DNA of 64,000 nt. Origin: Lachnoclostridium sp. UBA1308. Its GTDB lineage: Bacteria > Bacillota > Clostridia > Lachnospirales > Lachnospiraceae. The notes below the pieces were generated by a model. That model saw only the letters and a list, made by a program, of their open reading frames with translations. It had not been told where the DNA came from and ran no database searches. Where the stretch lies: positions 51,776-115,775 of the forward strand of contig DBTU01000035.1 of NCBI GenBank assembly GCA_002307215.1, in the 5' to 3' direction. Below are positions 19,047 to 27,409 of this stretch, in pieces. The translations under genes and the position numbers were made by a program. Numbering within the stretch: position 1 is the stretch's first letter; each line of letters starts with the position of its first letter.

Positions 19047-20558
19047 CTATATTAATCTACAAGCTTCTTTCACAGCATCTATATTGCTTTTTGCAACAAT
19101 ACATCCTGCTTCCCGCAGATATTTTTCCTGTTCTTTTTTATTCTGATAATCTGCATCTGTACCGCATACATAGGCTACAAATTTTATGTCATTATTTATT
19201 GAAGCTGCCTGAGAAATGGCCTCTCTGATGGTATCAATTGTTGCTCCAACCGGATCATCATGGGAGCCATAACCAAGCTCGAAATCCAGTAAAATAACAC
19301 CCGTTTCTTTTTTTCTGCTTTCTTCAAGTATTCTGTCAAGTCGTACAATTGGATCAATCATGGGATGTGGCCTACCATTTGTAAAAATATCATCACCTAA
19401 ATCAAGTAAGGTATGACCCTGACTTGTAAAAACATCCTCCAACTGCTCCTCTGAATACCTTGATACATTGCTATGTACATTTTCAAATCTGTTTCTTACA
19501 TAATAGTAGGCTTCTGAACATAATGTTCCCCCACAATAAAGGCCCCTGATATATTTCGATGATACAGTTTTTTTAGATTTGTAGACTTCTTCCTGGATTG
19601 CAATTCCCATATCATTGTCAATTGCAACTGCTTTTTCGGCTGCATCCTTTAAGGAAACAGCAAATACTGCATTCTTCTGGTTTTCCATAATCTTATCCGT
19701 TGTATAACAAATAACAACCGGCTTGCTTATCTCGTCTTCAATAACCTTCATTATATGCTTATGAACACTTTCTACAGGTACCTTTGATACAATTACAATT
19801 GTTTTAGTCCTTGTATCAGCCTGGAGCATTCTCAGTCCATCAATTAGCATGATCCCTCCGATATGTTCTGTAAGATCCCTGCCTCCAACACCAATTGCAT
19901 TGGATATTCCTGCCCCATATTTATAAATCAGAACCATTATTTCCTGCATTCCTGTTCCTGAAGCCCCAACTATTCCTATTGTTCCATTTTTAATCTTATT
20001 TGCGAAGCATAGTGCAGTTTCATTAATATATGCGGTACCGCAGTCAGGCCCCATAACCATAAGTTCGTTTTCATGTGCGTATTCTTTCAGTCTTCTCTCA
20101 TCCTCAATTGTCACATTATCACTAAAAAGCATAACATTCATTCCCAGCTTTAATGCAATCATAGCCTCTCTTGCCGCATATTCTCCTGGGACGGATATTA
20201 CTGTCATATTCGCATCTTTATTGTTCTGCTTTGCATTCTTTATTGTTTTATAGCTCACCTGTTGTTCCGACTGTTCTTCGTCACTACCCTTTAATTTTTC
20301 ATCAATTAACGTAACAATATCTGTCCTTTCAACCACATCCTCACATTCAAAGGCTATTACAAGATCATTTTCAGAACATTCTTTAACAGCATCATTTGAT
20401 AGTCCTACCTTTTCCAGTAATTCCTTGTTCATGGCAGTTGCTATTGATATAACTGCTTCTATAATTCCTTCTGTTTTCTTAATATCAGCTGAAAGTGACA
20501 TAAGTGTGACTGAATCTGAATATGAATTTTTTCTTATTTCAATAATTTTCTTACTCAT
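19047..20558 (-). CDS. fdrA: FdrA-family protein (AllF-like carbamoyltransferase subunit)
   Basis: About 503 residues. The protein resembles succinyl-CoA synthetase subunits: a Rossmann part with MGPDCGTAYIN, GIVGASGTGMQE and IGVGGRDL, then a second part with YCGGTLCSEAYY and DLGDDIFTNGRPHPMIDP, typical of FdrA. The start is ATG 20558, with GGAG 6 nt upstream. FdrA proteins occur with DUF1116, DUF2877 and carbamate kinase in allantoin clusters. The role proposed here is the core of a complex that splits a ureido acid with phosphate to carbamoyl phosphate. Confidence 0.88.
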   Translation of the reverse strand: MSKKIIEIRKNSYSDSVTLMSLSADIKKTEGIIEAVISIATAMNKELLEKVGLSNDAVKECSENDLVIAFECEDVVERTDIVTLIDEKLKGSDEEQSEQQVSYKTIKNAKQNNKDANMTVISVPGEYAAREAMIALKLGMNVMLFSDNVTIEDERRLKEYAHENELMVMGPDCGTAYINETALCFANKIKNGTIGIVGASGTGMQEIMVLIYKYGAGISNAIGVGGRDLTEHIGGIMLIDGLRMLQADTRTKTIVIVSKVPVESVHKHIMKVIEDEISKPVVICYTTDKIMENQKNAVFAVSLKDAAEKAVAIDNDMGIAIQEEVYKSKKTVSSKYIRGLYCGGTLCSEAYYYVRNRFENVHSNVSRYSEEQLEDVFTSQGHTLLDLGDDIFTNGRPHPMIDPIVRLDRILEESRKKETGVILLDFELGYGSHDDPVGATIDTIREAISQAASINNDIKFVAYVCGTDADYQNKKEQEKYLREAGCIVAKSNIDAVKEACRLI

Positions 20559-20653
20559 CATAATCTCCATTCCGCAGCAGCGGCACAAATAGCAATGAAA
20601 ATGTTTCCACTTCCAAGTTTTCGTGTTACAATATATTTAATTATTAAGACATC

Positions 20654-20701
20654 CCGACATCAACCTCCTATACACCCATCTATTTGCTGTTGATGTGTCG
20701 G
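20654..20701. other. Inverted repeat between DUF2877 gene and fdrA
   Basis: CCGACATCAAC (20654-20664) pairs with GTTGATGTGTCGG (20689-20701) with a two-base bulge and a 24-nt loop. There is no T tract. It lies in the 146-bp gap inside the operon and may adjust expression of fdrA relative to the upstream genes. Confidence 0.45.
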
Positions 20702-20704
20702 TAA

Positions 20705-21574
20705 CTATTCTCTATCCATACTTATTAATATTACATGTAAGGCAGTCACAATCCCGCACATGGTATCCGTTCCGGAGCTACTACCAAAATTAAGGACCCG
20801 ATGAATATAACTCTTTACTTCATACCAGCTTTGCTGAAATAAAGCTCTGACCAGACATTTTTCAGACTGCCTTGCCCTGTTATCAATAGCATTTTCTACC
20901 ATTCTTCTGCCTATAATACCTGTTTTGTTACCGCATTCCTTATATTTGAGACTGATAGTATCTTTTAAATACGGACTCCAGTTCAATATAATCAGGAAAA
21001 AACCTGCCATAAAATCATCACCTGATGGTGTAAGCCCAATCCCGAGTCCTGTTAACTCAGTAACTATATCAATCACATTTTCAATATTTCTTAATTCATT
21101 TGTTTTTCTTATATCAGTTATCTTATTTCTGAAAATCCTTGTCATTTCTGAATTATCACTGACATCAAAACAGGCATTATATAAAGAAGAATGAGTCCCA
21201 TATATTATTACAAGTTTTTCTGTTCTATGCAAAAGCTCTGACATGACCAATTTGCTGTTTGTACAGCTTATTAAATACGACAGGTCATACATACTGCATG
21301 ATTTCAATATAATAGTAAATACTTCACCAACTATGATCAAATTTTCCATTATAACAACATTATCCCCGGATTTAATATTCAGCTTTATAAAAGAATCCAT
21401 ATAATTAACAATTATTGTATCCGGCGCAGGTTCCATATCTGCACAGCACACAGCTATCAGTCTGTTATCCGCAATAAGATTGATTACTTTTGCATAAACA
21501 GAATGCACATATCCATATGTTTTATTGACTAAAATAGCCGGTAACGCTTTATCCATACTAACTATGTCCATCAT
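20705..21574 (-). CDS. DUF2877 protein (AllH/YlbF-like carbamoyltransferase subunit)
   Basis: 289 residues. The C-terminal half carries GLGIGLTPSGDDFMAGFF and SSGTDTMCGIVTAL, the hallmark of DUF2877/YlbF proteins. The start overlaps the amidase stop by one base (TAATG), so translation is coupled. In E. coli the equivalent protein is a subunit of oxamate carbamoyltransferase. All three subunits of that system are therefore present here in order AllH-like, FdrA, AllG-like, then carbamate kinase. Confidence 0.85.
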   Translation of the reverse strand: MMDIVSMDKALPAILVNKTYGYVHSVYAKVINLIADNRLIAVCCADMEPAPDTIIVNYMDSFIKLNIKSGDNVVIMENLIIVGEVFTIILKSCSMYDLSYLISCTNSKLVMSELLHRTEKLVIIYGTHSSLYNACFDVSDNSEMTRIFRNKITDIRKTNELRNIENVIDIVTELTGLGIGLTPSGDDFMAGFFLIILNWSPYLKDTISLKYKECGNKTGIIGRRMVENAIDNRARQSEKCLVRALFQQSWYEVKSYIHRVLNFGSSSGTDTMCGIVTALHVILISMDRE

Positions 21575-22917
21575 TATTGCAAACCGGCTACTTTCGATGA
21601 CAGTCCCATTATTAAATGCTCATTTTCCGCCGAAGCAAACAATGTTACACCGAATGGCATATCATCCTTCATCGTCACTGTAGGAATTGCAATTGCACAC
21701 ATATCAAGGAGATTACAATGATTTGTGTATCTTCCCATATCACTGTTCGTATCGATTGGATTTTTACGGACTACATCTCTTGCATATGTTCCCGCACATG
21801 TTGGAAATACAAGTACGCCCTGCTCAAGCAGTCTGTCACTCATTAATTTATATTTCTTCAGTTGATGCAATGTCTTATAAAGGCTCTCAGCCGTATAATC
21901 CGGTCTGTTTCCCGACTCTAATATTGTCCTTGTAATAGGAAAAACAGAATCAGCATTTGCGGTAACAAAAGCGCCTAAATCAGACCATCTTTCTGCCACA
22001 CATGGGCCTCCATAAAGAAGGCTCGCTGCTTTCTGATAAAAATCCGTATTAATAATTTCGATTTTCACTCCTGTACGCTTCAGTATTTCAATTGAATCGC
22101 TCCAGGCATTTTCATACATTGTTGCATATGGGCCATGAAAATTTATTGGATTTTGTGGAATTATTATTTTTTCAGGTAGCCTGTTATCTTTTCTTATTAC
22201 ATCTTTCGACCACATGTCGCCCTTGTCGAAACCTCTGACAACTGAATCAACCATCTCAGCTTCCCATACTGAATTTGTAAAAACAGTTACGCAGTCCAGG
22301 CTTGCGCAGGCAGGTACAACACCCTCCAATGGCCATGCTCCTATTGTCGGCTTATATCCAACCAGATTGTTAAGGCTTGCAGGAACACGTCCTGATCCGG
22401 CCGTATCAGTTCCCAGTGCAAATGCCACTTCTCCAAGAGCTACCGCGACAGCGGATCCAGCGCTTGAACCTCCACTAATAAGTTCCTCATGAATAGAATT
22501 ATGTACTTCCCCATATGGACTTCTTGTACCAACAAGTCCCGTGGCAAACTGATCAAGATTAGTCTTTCCCATAGGTATGGCACCGGCATCAATCAGTCTT
22601 TTGACTACTGTCGCACTGTTCTTCGGTGTATATGCATAATCAGGGCAACCGGCTGTTGTATTGTAACCTTTCAGATCAATATTATCTTTTATCGCAAAAG
22701 GAATTCCCCAGAGTGGCTTTGATGCATAATCAGGTTCACCCAGTGCATCAAAGTATTTACTTATTCTTTCTATTTTAGGTGCTTCAATCCATATGTTATA
22801 TCTTTTATTCCTGTCACTACGTTCCATAATCTGAGCTATAACCTCTTTAGGAGTAATATCTTTCTTAATATAGTTTTCCTTTAACCATGCAATATTAAGC
22901 TTCTCCGGAATATTCAT
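21574..22917 (-). CDS. Allophanate hydrolase, amidase domain only (AtzF-like, split)
   Basis: 447 residues of the amidase-signature family. The Lys-Ser-Ser triad is visible: Lys77 in PFAIKDNID, the cis-Ser in SGGSSAGSA (about 151/152) and nucleophile Ser175 in GTDTAGSGRVPA. GTDTAGSGR and GKTNLDQFATGLVGTRSPYG are characteristic of allophanate hydrolases rather than general amidases. AtzF proteins are about 600 residues with a C-terminal domain; that domain is missing here and is encoded alone at 26024-26422. It should hydrolyse allophanate to N-carboxycarbamate and ammonia. ATG 22917 has GGAGG 8 nt upstream. Confidence 0.9.
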   Translation of the reverse strand: MNIPEKLNIAWLKENYIKKDITPKEVIAQIMERSDRNKRYNIWIEAPKIERISKYFDALGEPDYASKPLWGIPFAIKDNIDLKGYNTTAGCPDYAYTPKNSATVVKRLIDAGAIPMGKTNLDQFATGLVGTRSPYGEVHNSIHEELISGGSSAGSAVAVALGEVAFALGTDTAGSGRVPASLNNLVGYKPTIGAWPLEGVVPACASLDCVTVFTNSVWEAEMVDSVVRGFDKGDMWSKDVIRKDNRLPEKIIIPQNPINFHGPYATMYENAWSDSIEILKRTGVKIEIINTDFYQKAASLLYGGPCVAERWSDLGAFVTANADSVFPITRTILESGNRPDYTAESLYKTLHQLKKYKLMSDRLLEQGVLVFPTCAGTYARDVVRKNPIDTNSDMGRYTNHCNLLDMCAIAIPTVTMKDDMPFGVTLFASAENEHLIMGLSSKVAGLQ

Positions 22918-22943
22918 ACTGCTTCCCTCCATTAATAATAAAA

Positions 22944-22973
22944 GAGCTACAAGTAATCTTTTACCTGTAGCTC
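22944..22973 (-). terminator. Terminator-like hairpin just upstream of the amidase (possible attenuator)
   Basis: A stem of about 12 bp (GAGCTACAAGTAA with TTACCTGTAGCTC) is followed on the minus strand by TTTTATT. It is 87 bp after the pucR stop and its T tract ends 10-15 nt before the amidase ribosome binding site. A TATAAT lies directly upstream (22994-22989). It therefore either ends the pucR transcript or acts as an attenuator for the amidase operon, or both. Confidence 0.75.
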
Positions 22974-22988
22974 CTTTGCTATAAGCCT

Positions 22989-22994
22989 ATTATA
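22989..22994 (-). promoter_or_regulatory. -10 hexamer of a possible amidase-operon promoter
   Basis: TATAAT on the minus strand, about 16 nt upstream of the hairpin. No convincing -35 hexamer was found at 16-18 bp, so an activator such as PucR may be needed. Confidence 0.3.
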
Positions 22995-23059
22995 TCAGAC
23001 TCTCTCAGCATATCTTTATAGTTACTTTACAATGTTTTTTTATTTTACTTGTAATCCGT

Positions 23060-24634
23060 CTACAAATACATATCATTAATCTTTATAGCAATATGAAGGC
23101 TGAACTGTATTTCATGCTGGCCGATATCCATACCCATAATTTTTCTTATTCTTTCCAACCTGTAGCTTATAGTATTATAATGCATAAACAATTTTTCCGC
23201 AGTGGCTTTTACATTTCCCTTCATATCAAGATATACCTTCAGCGTTTCATACATATTTGTCTGATGAACTCCGTCATAATTAATCAATGGCTTTATATAC
23301 CGGTCAAGGTATTCATCAAGCTCTTGACCGATTGGTATCAGATATAGCAATGAATATACGCCCATATCTTTATAATGCAATATCCCTCCATTTATTTTAT
23401 ATCTGATACTCACTTTCATAATATGACATGCATCCTTATAACTCTCATATAGATTGTAATAATATCCACTTTTTTTACCTATGCATAATTTCATCTGATA
23501 TTTGCTTCCCATAATGCCTTTTACAAGTGACATAATCAAATCACAGTATTGTTTTTCATTACTTTCTACAAATACAGCAACAATCTGGTCGTTCACATAT
23601 GTTATATATATATCATTAAATGATTTAAGATTTTTTCGTAGCCTTATAAGAAGATTTCTCATTTGTTCTTCCGGCAGTTCTTTTCCCGGATATATAATAC
23701 AGGCCTTATAATCAAGCATTTCAGGTATTGATATTTTACATACCTCACATTGCATTTTAAAGCTGCTTGCATTTTCTATTTTTCCCAGTATCCAGTTCTG
23801 AAACAACTGATCAACATATTTCATTTCAACCCGAATTCTTACATTTTCACTCTGCAGTTCCATACCAATCATAAAACTGCTCTGTTCAATAAGATTCATA
23901 TCCGCATTTGAAATATCCCGATTCTTTTCCAGTAAATAAACACGTGCAATCTGCTCATTCTTCTGAATTATGTCGTAAAAATATGTTTTGCACTGCCTGA
24001 CGCCTATCATCAGCTTCATCCAGCCCTGCTTTTCATGCAAATTGTTATATTGGTATTTTTCATCCATATCTTCTGTATATACATCCTCTGCTGACAATCC
24101 CGCCGATGTACATTCACCATCATTGCATACAACTATGACAGGGTTCTCCATATAGTCTGCCAATGCTTTAACAATAGACTCTATTCCAAATCCTCCGAGA
24201 ATCAACTCTGACAGCTTCCTTATCTTATCAATTATTCCTGAAACAGACATATATTCTTCTGACGATAATGACTGTATGACCTCCCTGACCACATTGGAAA
24301 AAACAACATCCTCACTGATTTCAATTATAGGCAATCCACATTTGTTCGCATTGTCAATAATTGCCTGTGGTATTGTCTCAAAATATCTGTGTACTTTTAT
24401 TCCCAGTGATGCTATGCCCTTTTGAGCAAGCTGCGGTATAAGTTCTGCAAATTCTTCATGTTTGTTTCTATATGAATAGCCTGCTGTCATAAGAAATTCG
24501 CCTTTTTTTACCCAGTTAACAATGTCCGGAACTTCCATTACGTTAACTCCCGTAATACTTATCTCTTGCTCGTTTCCGGCCAAAATTCTACTGTTTTTCA
24601 TACTTTCAAGTTGTAACAGCTCATTTATCGTCAT
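23060..24634 (-). CDS. PucR-family transcriptional regulator
   Basis: 524 residues. The N-terminal PucR domain (NELLQLESMKNSRILAGNEQ, VPDIVNWVKKGEFLMT) is followed by a central region and a C-terminal helix-turn-helix with GNVKATAEKLFMHYNTISYR, the usual arrangement of this family. PucR proteins commonly control purine and related nitrogen-ring catabolism. It follows the ring amidohydrolase gene by 40 bp with a weak ribosome binding site, so it should be made at low level in the same transcript. Confidence 0.92.
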   Translation of the reverse strand: MTINELLQLESMKNSRILAGNEQEISITGVNVMEVPDIVNWVKKGEFLMTAGYSYRNKHEEFAELIPQLAQKGIASLGIKVHRYFETIPQAIIDNANKCGLPIIEISEDVVFSNVVREVIQSLSSEEYMSVSGIIDKIRKLSELILGGFGIESIVKALADYMENPVIVVCNDGECTSAGLSAEDVYTEDMDEKYQYNNLHEKQGWMKLMIGVRQCKTYFYDIIQKNEQIARVYLLEKNRDISNADMNLIEQSSFMIGMELQSENVRIRVEMKYVDQLFQNWILGKIENASSFKMQCEVCKISIPEMLDYKACIIYPGKELPEEQMRNLLIRLRKNLKSFNDIYITYVNDQIVAVFVESNEKQYCDLIMSLVKGIMGSKYQMKLCIGKKSGYYYNLYESYKDACHIMKVSIRYKINGGILHYKDMGVYSLLYLIPIGQELDEYLDRYIKPLINYDGVHQTNMYETLKVYLDMKGNVKATAEKLFMHYNTISYRLERIRKIMGMDIGQHEIQFSLHIAIKINDMYL

Positions 24635-24674
24635 AATTAATTACCATAATGTGCACCTATGTCGTTCCCTTATT

Positions 24675-25763
24675 TTATTTTTTACAGATTACTGCAACAG
24701 GTCCTCCTCCTGCAGGTCCCTGATGCTCTCCACCACCTGATACATATATCATTGGTTCACCTACTATTGAAGCAATAACACCTCCGACTACAGCTCTTGC
24801 ATGTCTTGTATGATTTATATCGGAATCATCATGCATAATATTTCTTCTTCCTCTTACTATTCCCAAAGGATCGGCTTCTGCCTTTGCAAGAATTTGCACT
24901 AATTCCCTGCTGTCATCATTCACAGTTCGTAGATAACTGACTTTTGCTTTATCAAGAGCTCTCATAATGGCCTCTGCATCAATAGAGTCTTTCATAACAT
25001 CATGTTCAATATAATAATTACTATTACCTGAGAAGGAATTACCAAATAATATAATCTCACATTCCATTAACTCTACTCCGGCCGAGGTAGATGCAACCTC
25101 ACTATACAGGGACCAGTCCTTGCATATGCTGTTATCGGTTACTGAGCCTTCCGGTATTTCACCAAGAGCCAAAGCAACACCTAATGCACAGGCACCTCTT
25201 GAATAGCCCATAGATTCATACGTATCATCAGTTACAACTTCACAGCCTCTTTCATGTGCTTCCTTTACCCTCTGTGAAATTATGAGAGGGCACTTAATCT
25301 GTACAAAATGTACATCCTTAGTATCTGTAATCCCAGCCATTCTCATTGCTTCTTTTACAGATTCCTGAGCTACCTTTACCTGAGCCATTCTTCCGATTTC
25401 CTCAGGAAGAAACTCTCTAGTTCTTGTGGCGCTGATGACAAGTGATTTTTTCAGACCGGTGCATTCAACCACTTTATCATCGCTACAAATAATTGACAAG
25501 TGAGGGCTAAGAATTCCTTCCGTCCCGCCTGACATTACATATACGATTTTATCGGCCCGCTCCTTTGTTAAATACCCTTCAAAAAAATGCTTTAAAATAT
25601 CTACCGCATATCCTCTTGTCCAATCATTAACACATCCATTTCCCTCTGTTTTTCCAAGTATTGCAATTACATTTTCGGGATTTATTATGCCTTTTTCAAA
25701 CAGCTCTACAATTCCTGATACATCATTTGGTGATTTCGTTGGTACTACATGTACTGAATTCAT
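24675..25763 (-). CDS. Ring-opening amidohydrolase (cyanuric acid hydrolase/barbiturase family)
   Basis: 362 residues, the usual length of AtzD/TrzD/barbiturase enzymes. This family has three similar domains, each giving a Ser-Lys pair. Candidates visible here are Lys38 in ILGKTEGNG, Ser78 in MSGGTEG, Lys157 in VQIKCP, Ser225-227 in VASTSAG and Ser342 in YVSGGGEHQGP. It opens cyanuric acid to carboxybiuret, or barbiturate to ureidomalonate. The allophanate hydrolase genes beside it favour cyanuric acid. GGAG lies 9 nt before the ATG. It is divergent from the free allophanate-hydrolase C-terminal domain. Confidence 0.9.
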   Translation of the reverse strand: MNSVHVVPTKSPNDVSGIVELFEKGIINPENVIAILGKTEGNGCVNDWTRGYAVDILKHFFEGYLTKERADKIVYVMSGGTEGILSPHLSIICSDDKVVECTGLKKSLVISATRTREFLPEEIGRMAQVKVAQESVKEAMRMAGITDTKDVHFVQIKCPLIISQRVKEAHERGCEVVTDDTYESMGYSRGACALGVALALGEIPEGSVTDNSICKDWSLYSEVASTSAGVELMECEIILFGNSFSGNSNYYIEHDVMKDSIDAEAIMRALDKAKVSYLRTVNDDSRELVQILAKAEADPLGIVRGRRNIMHDDSDINHTRHARAVVGGVIASIVGEPMIYVSGGGEHQGPAGGGPVAVICKK

Positions 25764-25924
25764 AATTCATTTCTCCTTTTCTTTTTCTATAGCCCAATAG
25801 TAAAAGTACATATACTTAATTTGTATCTACACCTTTGCATTGATTTTTATTGTAAAACGATAATCCAGCTATCTGTTTTTTATCAATTAAATTATAACAT
25901 GCATCAAGAAACTATATTGTAACG

Positions 25925-25965
25925 TATTCACAACATTTTCTCAGTTTTTTGTGGAATATTCACAA
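25925..25965. promoter_or_regulatory. Repeated TATTCACAA sites in the divergent promoter
   Basis: TATTCACAA occurs at 25925-25933 and 25957-25965, and an inverted near-copy (TTGTGGAATA) at 25949-25958. They lie between the divergent ring amidohydrolase and AtzF-C genes, 60-100 bp before the latter's ATG. They are candidate sites for PucR or another regulator. Confidence 0.35.
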
Positions 25966-26023
25966 TTGAATTAAGCAGACAATCTTATAAAATATATACA
26001 TTATATTAACAGGAGGATTTTCT

Positions 26024-26422
26024 ATGGTCGATTCAAACAAAAAATATGTAGCAGTCTGCGGACTTCATATGAGGGATTTTCCTCTTAACAGACAACTCAC
26101 TGACCTACAGGCAGCTTATGTTAAAACCACCAATACTGCATCAATTTATAAATTATATGCGCTTCCTACTTTTCCCGAAAAGCCGGGTCTGATAAAAGTC
26201 GAAGACGATGGTTATCCAATAGAAGTCGAACTATGGGAGCTTACATATGAAGCCCTCGGAAAATTTCTTTCCATAATTCCTTCACCTCTTGGTTTAGGTC
26301 AGATCACTCTTGAAGATGACAGTACCGTAACAGGATTTATCTGTGAACCCTATATAATCAGTCGCTCTTATGATATAAGTTTATATAAAGGCTGGCGGTA
26401 TTATCGTTCTTCCCTGAAATAG
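26024..26422 (+). CDS. Stand-alone allophanate hydrolase C-terminal domain
   Basis: 132 residues matching the C-terminal domain of AtzF/allophanate hydrolase: VAVCGLHMRDFPLNRQLTDL, KLYALPTFPEKPGLIKV, EVELWELTYEALGKFL, IPSPLGLGQITLEDDS and VTGFICEP. In fused enzymes this domain decarboxylates N-carboxycarbamate. Here it is a separate gene on the opposite strand from the amidase, with AGGAGG 7 nt before its ATG. Its 3' end overlaps the convergent permease gene by 22 bp. It probably completes allophanate breakdown, or decarboxylates a related N-carboxy intermediate. Confidence 0.88.
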   Translation: MVDSNKKYVAVCGLHMRDFPLNRQLTDLQAAYVKTTNTASIYKLYALPTFPEKPGLIKVEDDGYPIEVELWELTYEALGKFLSIIPSPLGLGQITLEDDSTVTGFICEPYIISRSYDISLYKGWRYYRSSLK

Positions 26423-27405
26423 GGTATTCCAAGACTCGCCGGGGGTTGATTTTCTTTTTTCTTCTTAATACTGCTTATTATAAGAACAATTACCGTAACA
26501 ACATAGGGCAGCATCTTAAATAACTCTTGTATTTCGCCTGATATAGGCATATAAGAATAAAGAATATATAAACCTCCAAATATCATCGATCCCCATAATG
26601 CACGAATCGGTTTCCATAAAGCAAATATTACGAGTGCTACTGACAGCCATCCTCTGTCGCCAAATCCATTATTCTGCCATGTTCCGCCTACGTATTCCAT
26701 AACGAAATGCAGACCTCCAAGTCCACTTATTACCGCTCCTATAAGTGTGGCCGCATATTTATATTTGGTAATGTTAATACCTGCCGCATCCATAGCTGCA
26801 GGATTTTCTCCGGCAGCTCTCAGATTCAGGCCAATATTGGTTTTACTAAGAATAAAGGCAGTTATTATTGTCAATATAATAGCAGTATAGGTCAGGAATC
26901 CATAAGAAAATAAAAGCGGACCCATTACAGGAATATCTGAAAGAACAGGAATTGTTGTCTTAAAAGCCTTTCCTGTTGTATAAACTGTTATCTGACTTGC
27001 CGTACCTGCAAGACGAGATAATGAACTACCAATAAAGTTACCAATTCCAATACCGAATATAGTTAATGCCAGGCCTGTAACATTCTGATTGGTTCTAAAT
27101 GTAATTGTAAGTACTGAGTATATTAACCCACCAGCCAAGGAAAACAACATTGACATCACAACTGCACATATCAGTCCGAGTATTACAACCTGATTTGAAG
27201 CATATCTCTCATACAGAAACGCACCTGTTAATCCACCAATTCCTCCCATATACATAATTCCCGGTATTCCCAGATTAAGATTGCCCACCTTTTCTGTTAT
27301 GAGCTCCCCTAACGCTCCGAATAGCAGTGGCATTCCCTGAACGACAGCAGCTGATAGAAATGATATGGTCAATATTTTCGATATCACTGTAATAATAAAA
27401 TCCAT
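26401..27405 (-). CDS. ABC transporter permease, BMP/nucleoside type (YufQ-like)
   Basis: 334 residues with about nine membrane helices. It contains GELITEKVGNLNLGIPGIM and LRAAGENPAAMDAAGI, patterns of the branched-chain/nucleoside permease superfamily that works with BMP lipoproteins. It starts 4 bp after the first permease. Together they form the channel for a heterocyclic substrate. The last transport gene of the operon. Confidence 0.92.
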   Translation of the reverse strand: MDFIITVISKILTISFLSAAVVQGMPLLFGALGELITEKVGNLNLGIPGIMYMGGIGGLTGAFLYERYASNQVVILGLICAVVMSMLFSLAGGLIYSVLTITFRTNQNVTGLALTIFGIGIGNFIGSSLSRLAGTASQITVYTTGKAFKTTIPVLSDIPVMGPLLFSYGFLTYTAIILTIITAFILSKTNIGLNLRAAGENPAAMDAAGINITKYKYAATLIGAVISGLGGLHFVMEYVGGTWQNNGFGDRGWLSVALVIFALWKPIRALWGSMIFGGLYILYSYMPISGEIQELFKMLPYVVTVIVLIISSIKKKKENQPPASLGIPYFREER

Positions 27406-27409
27406 ATAA

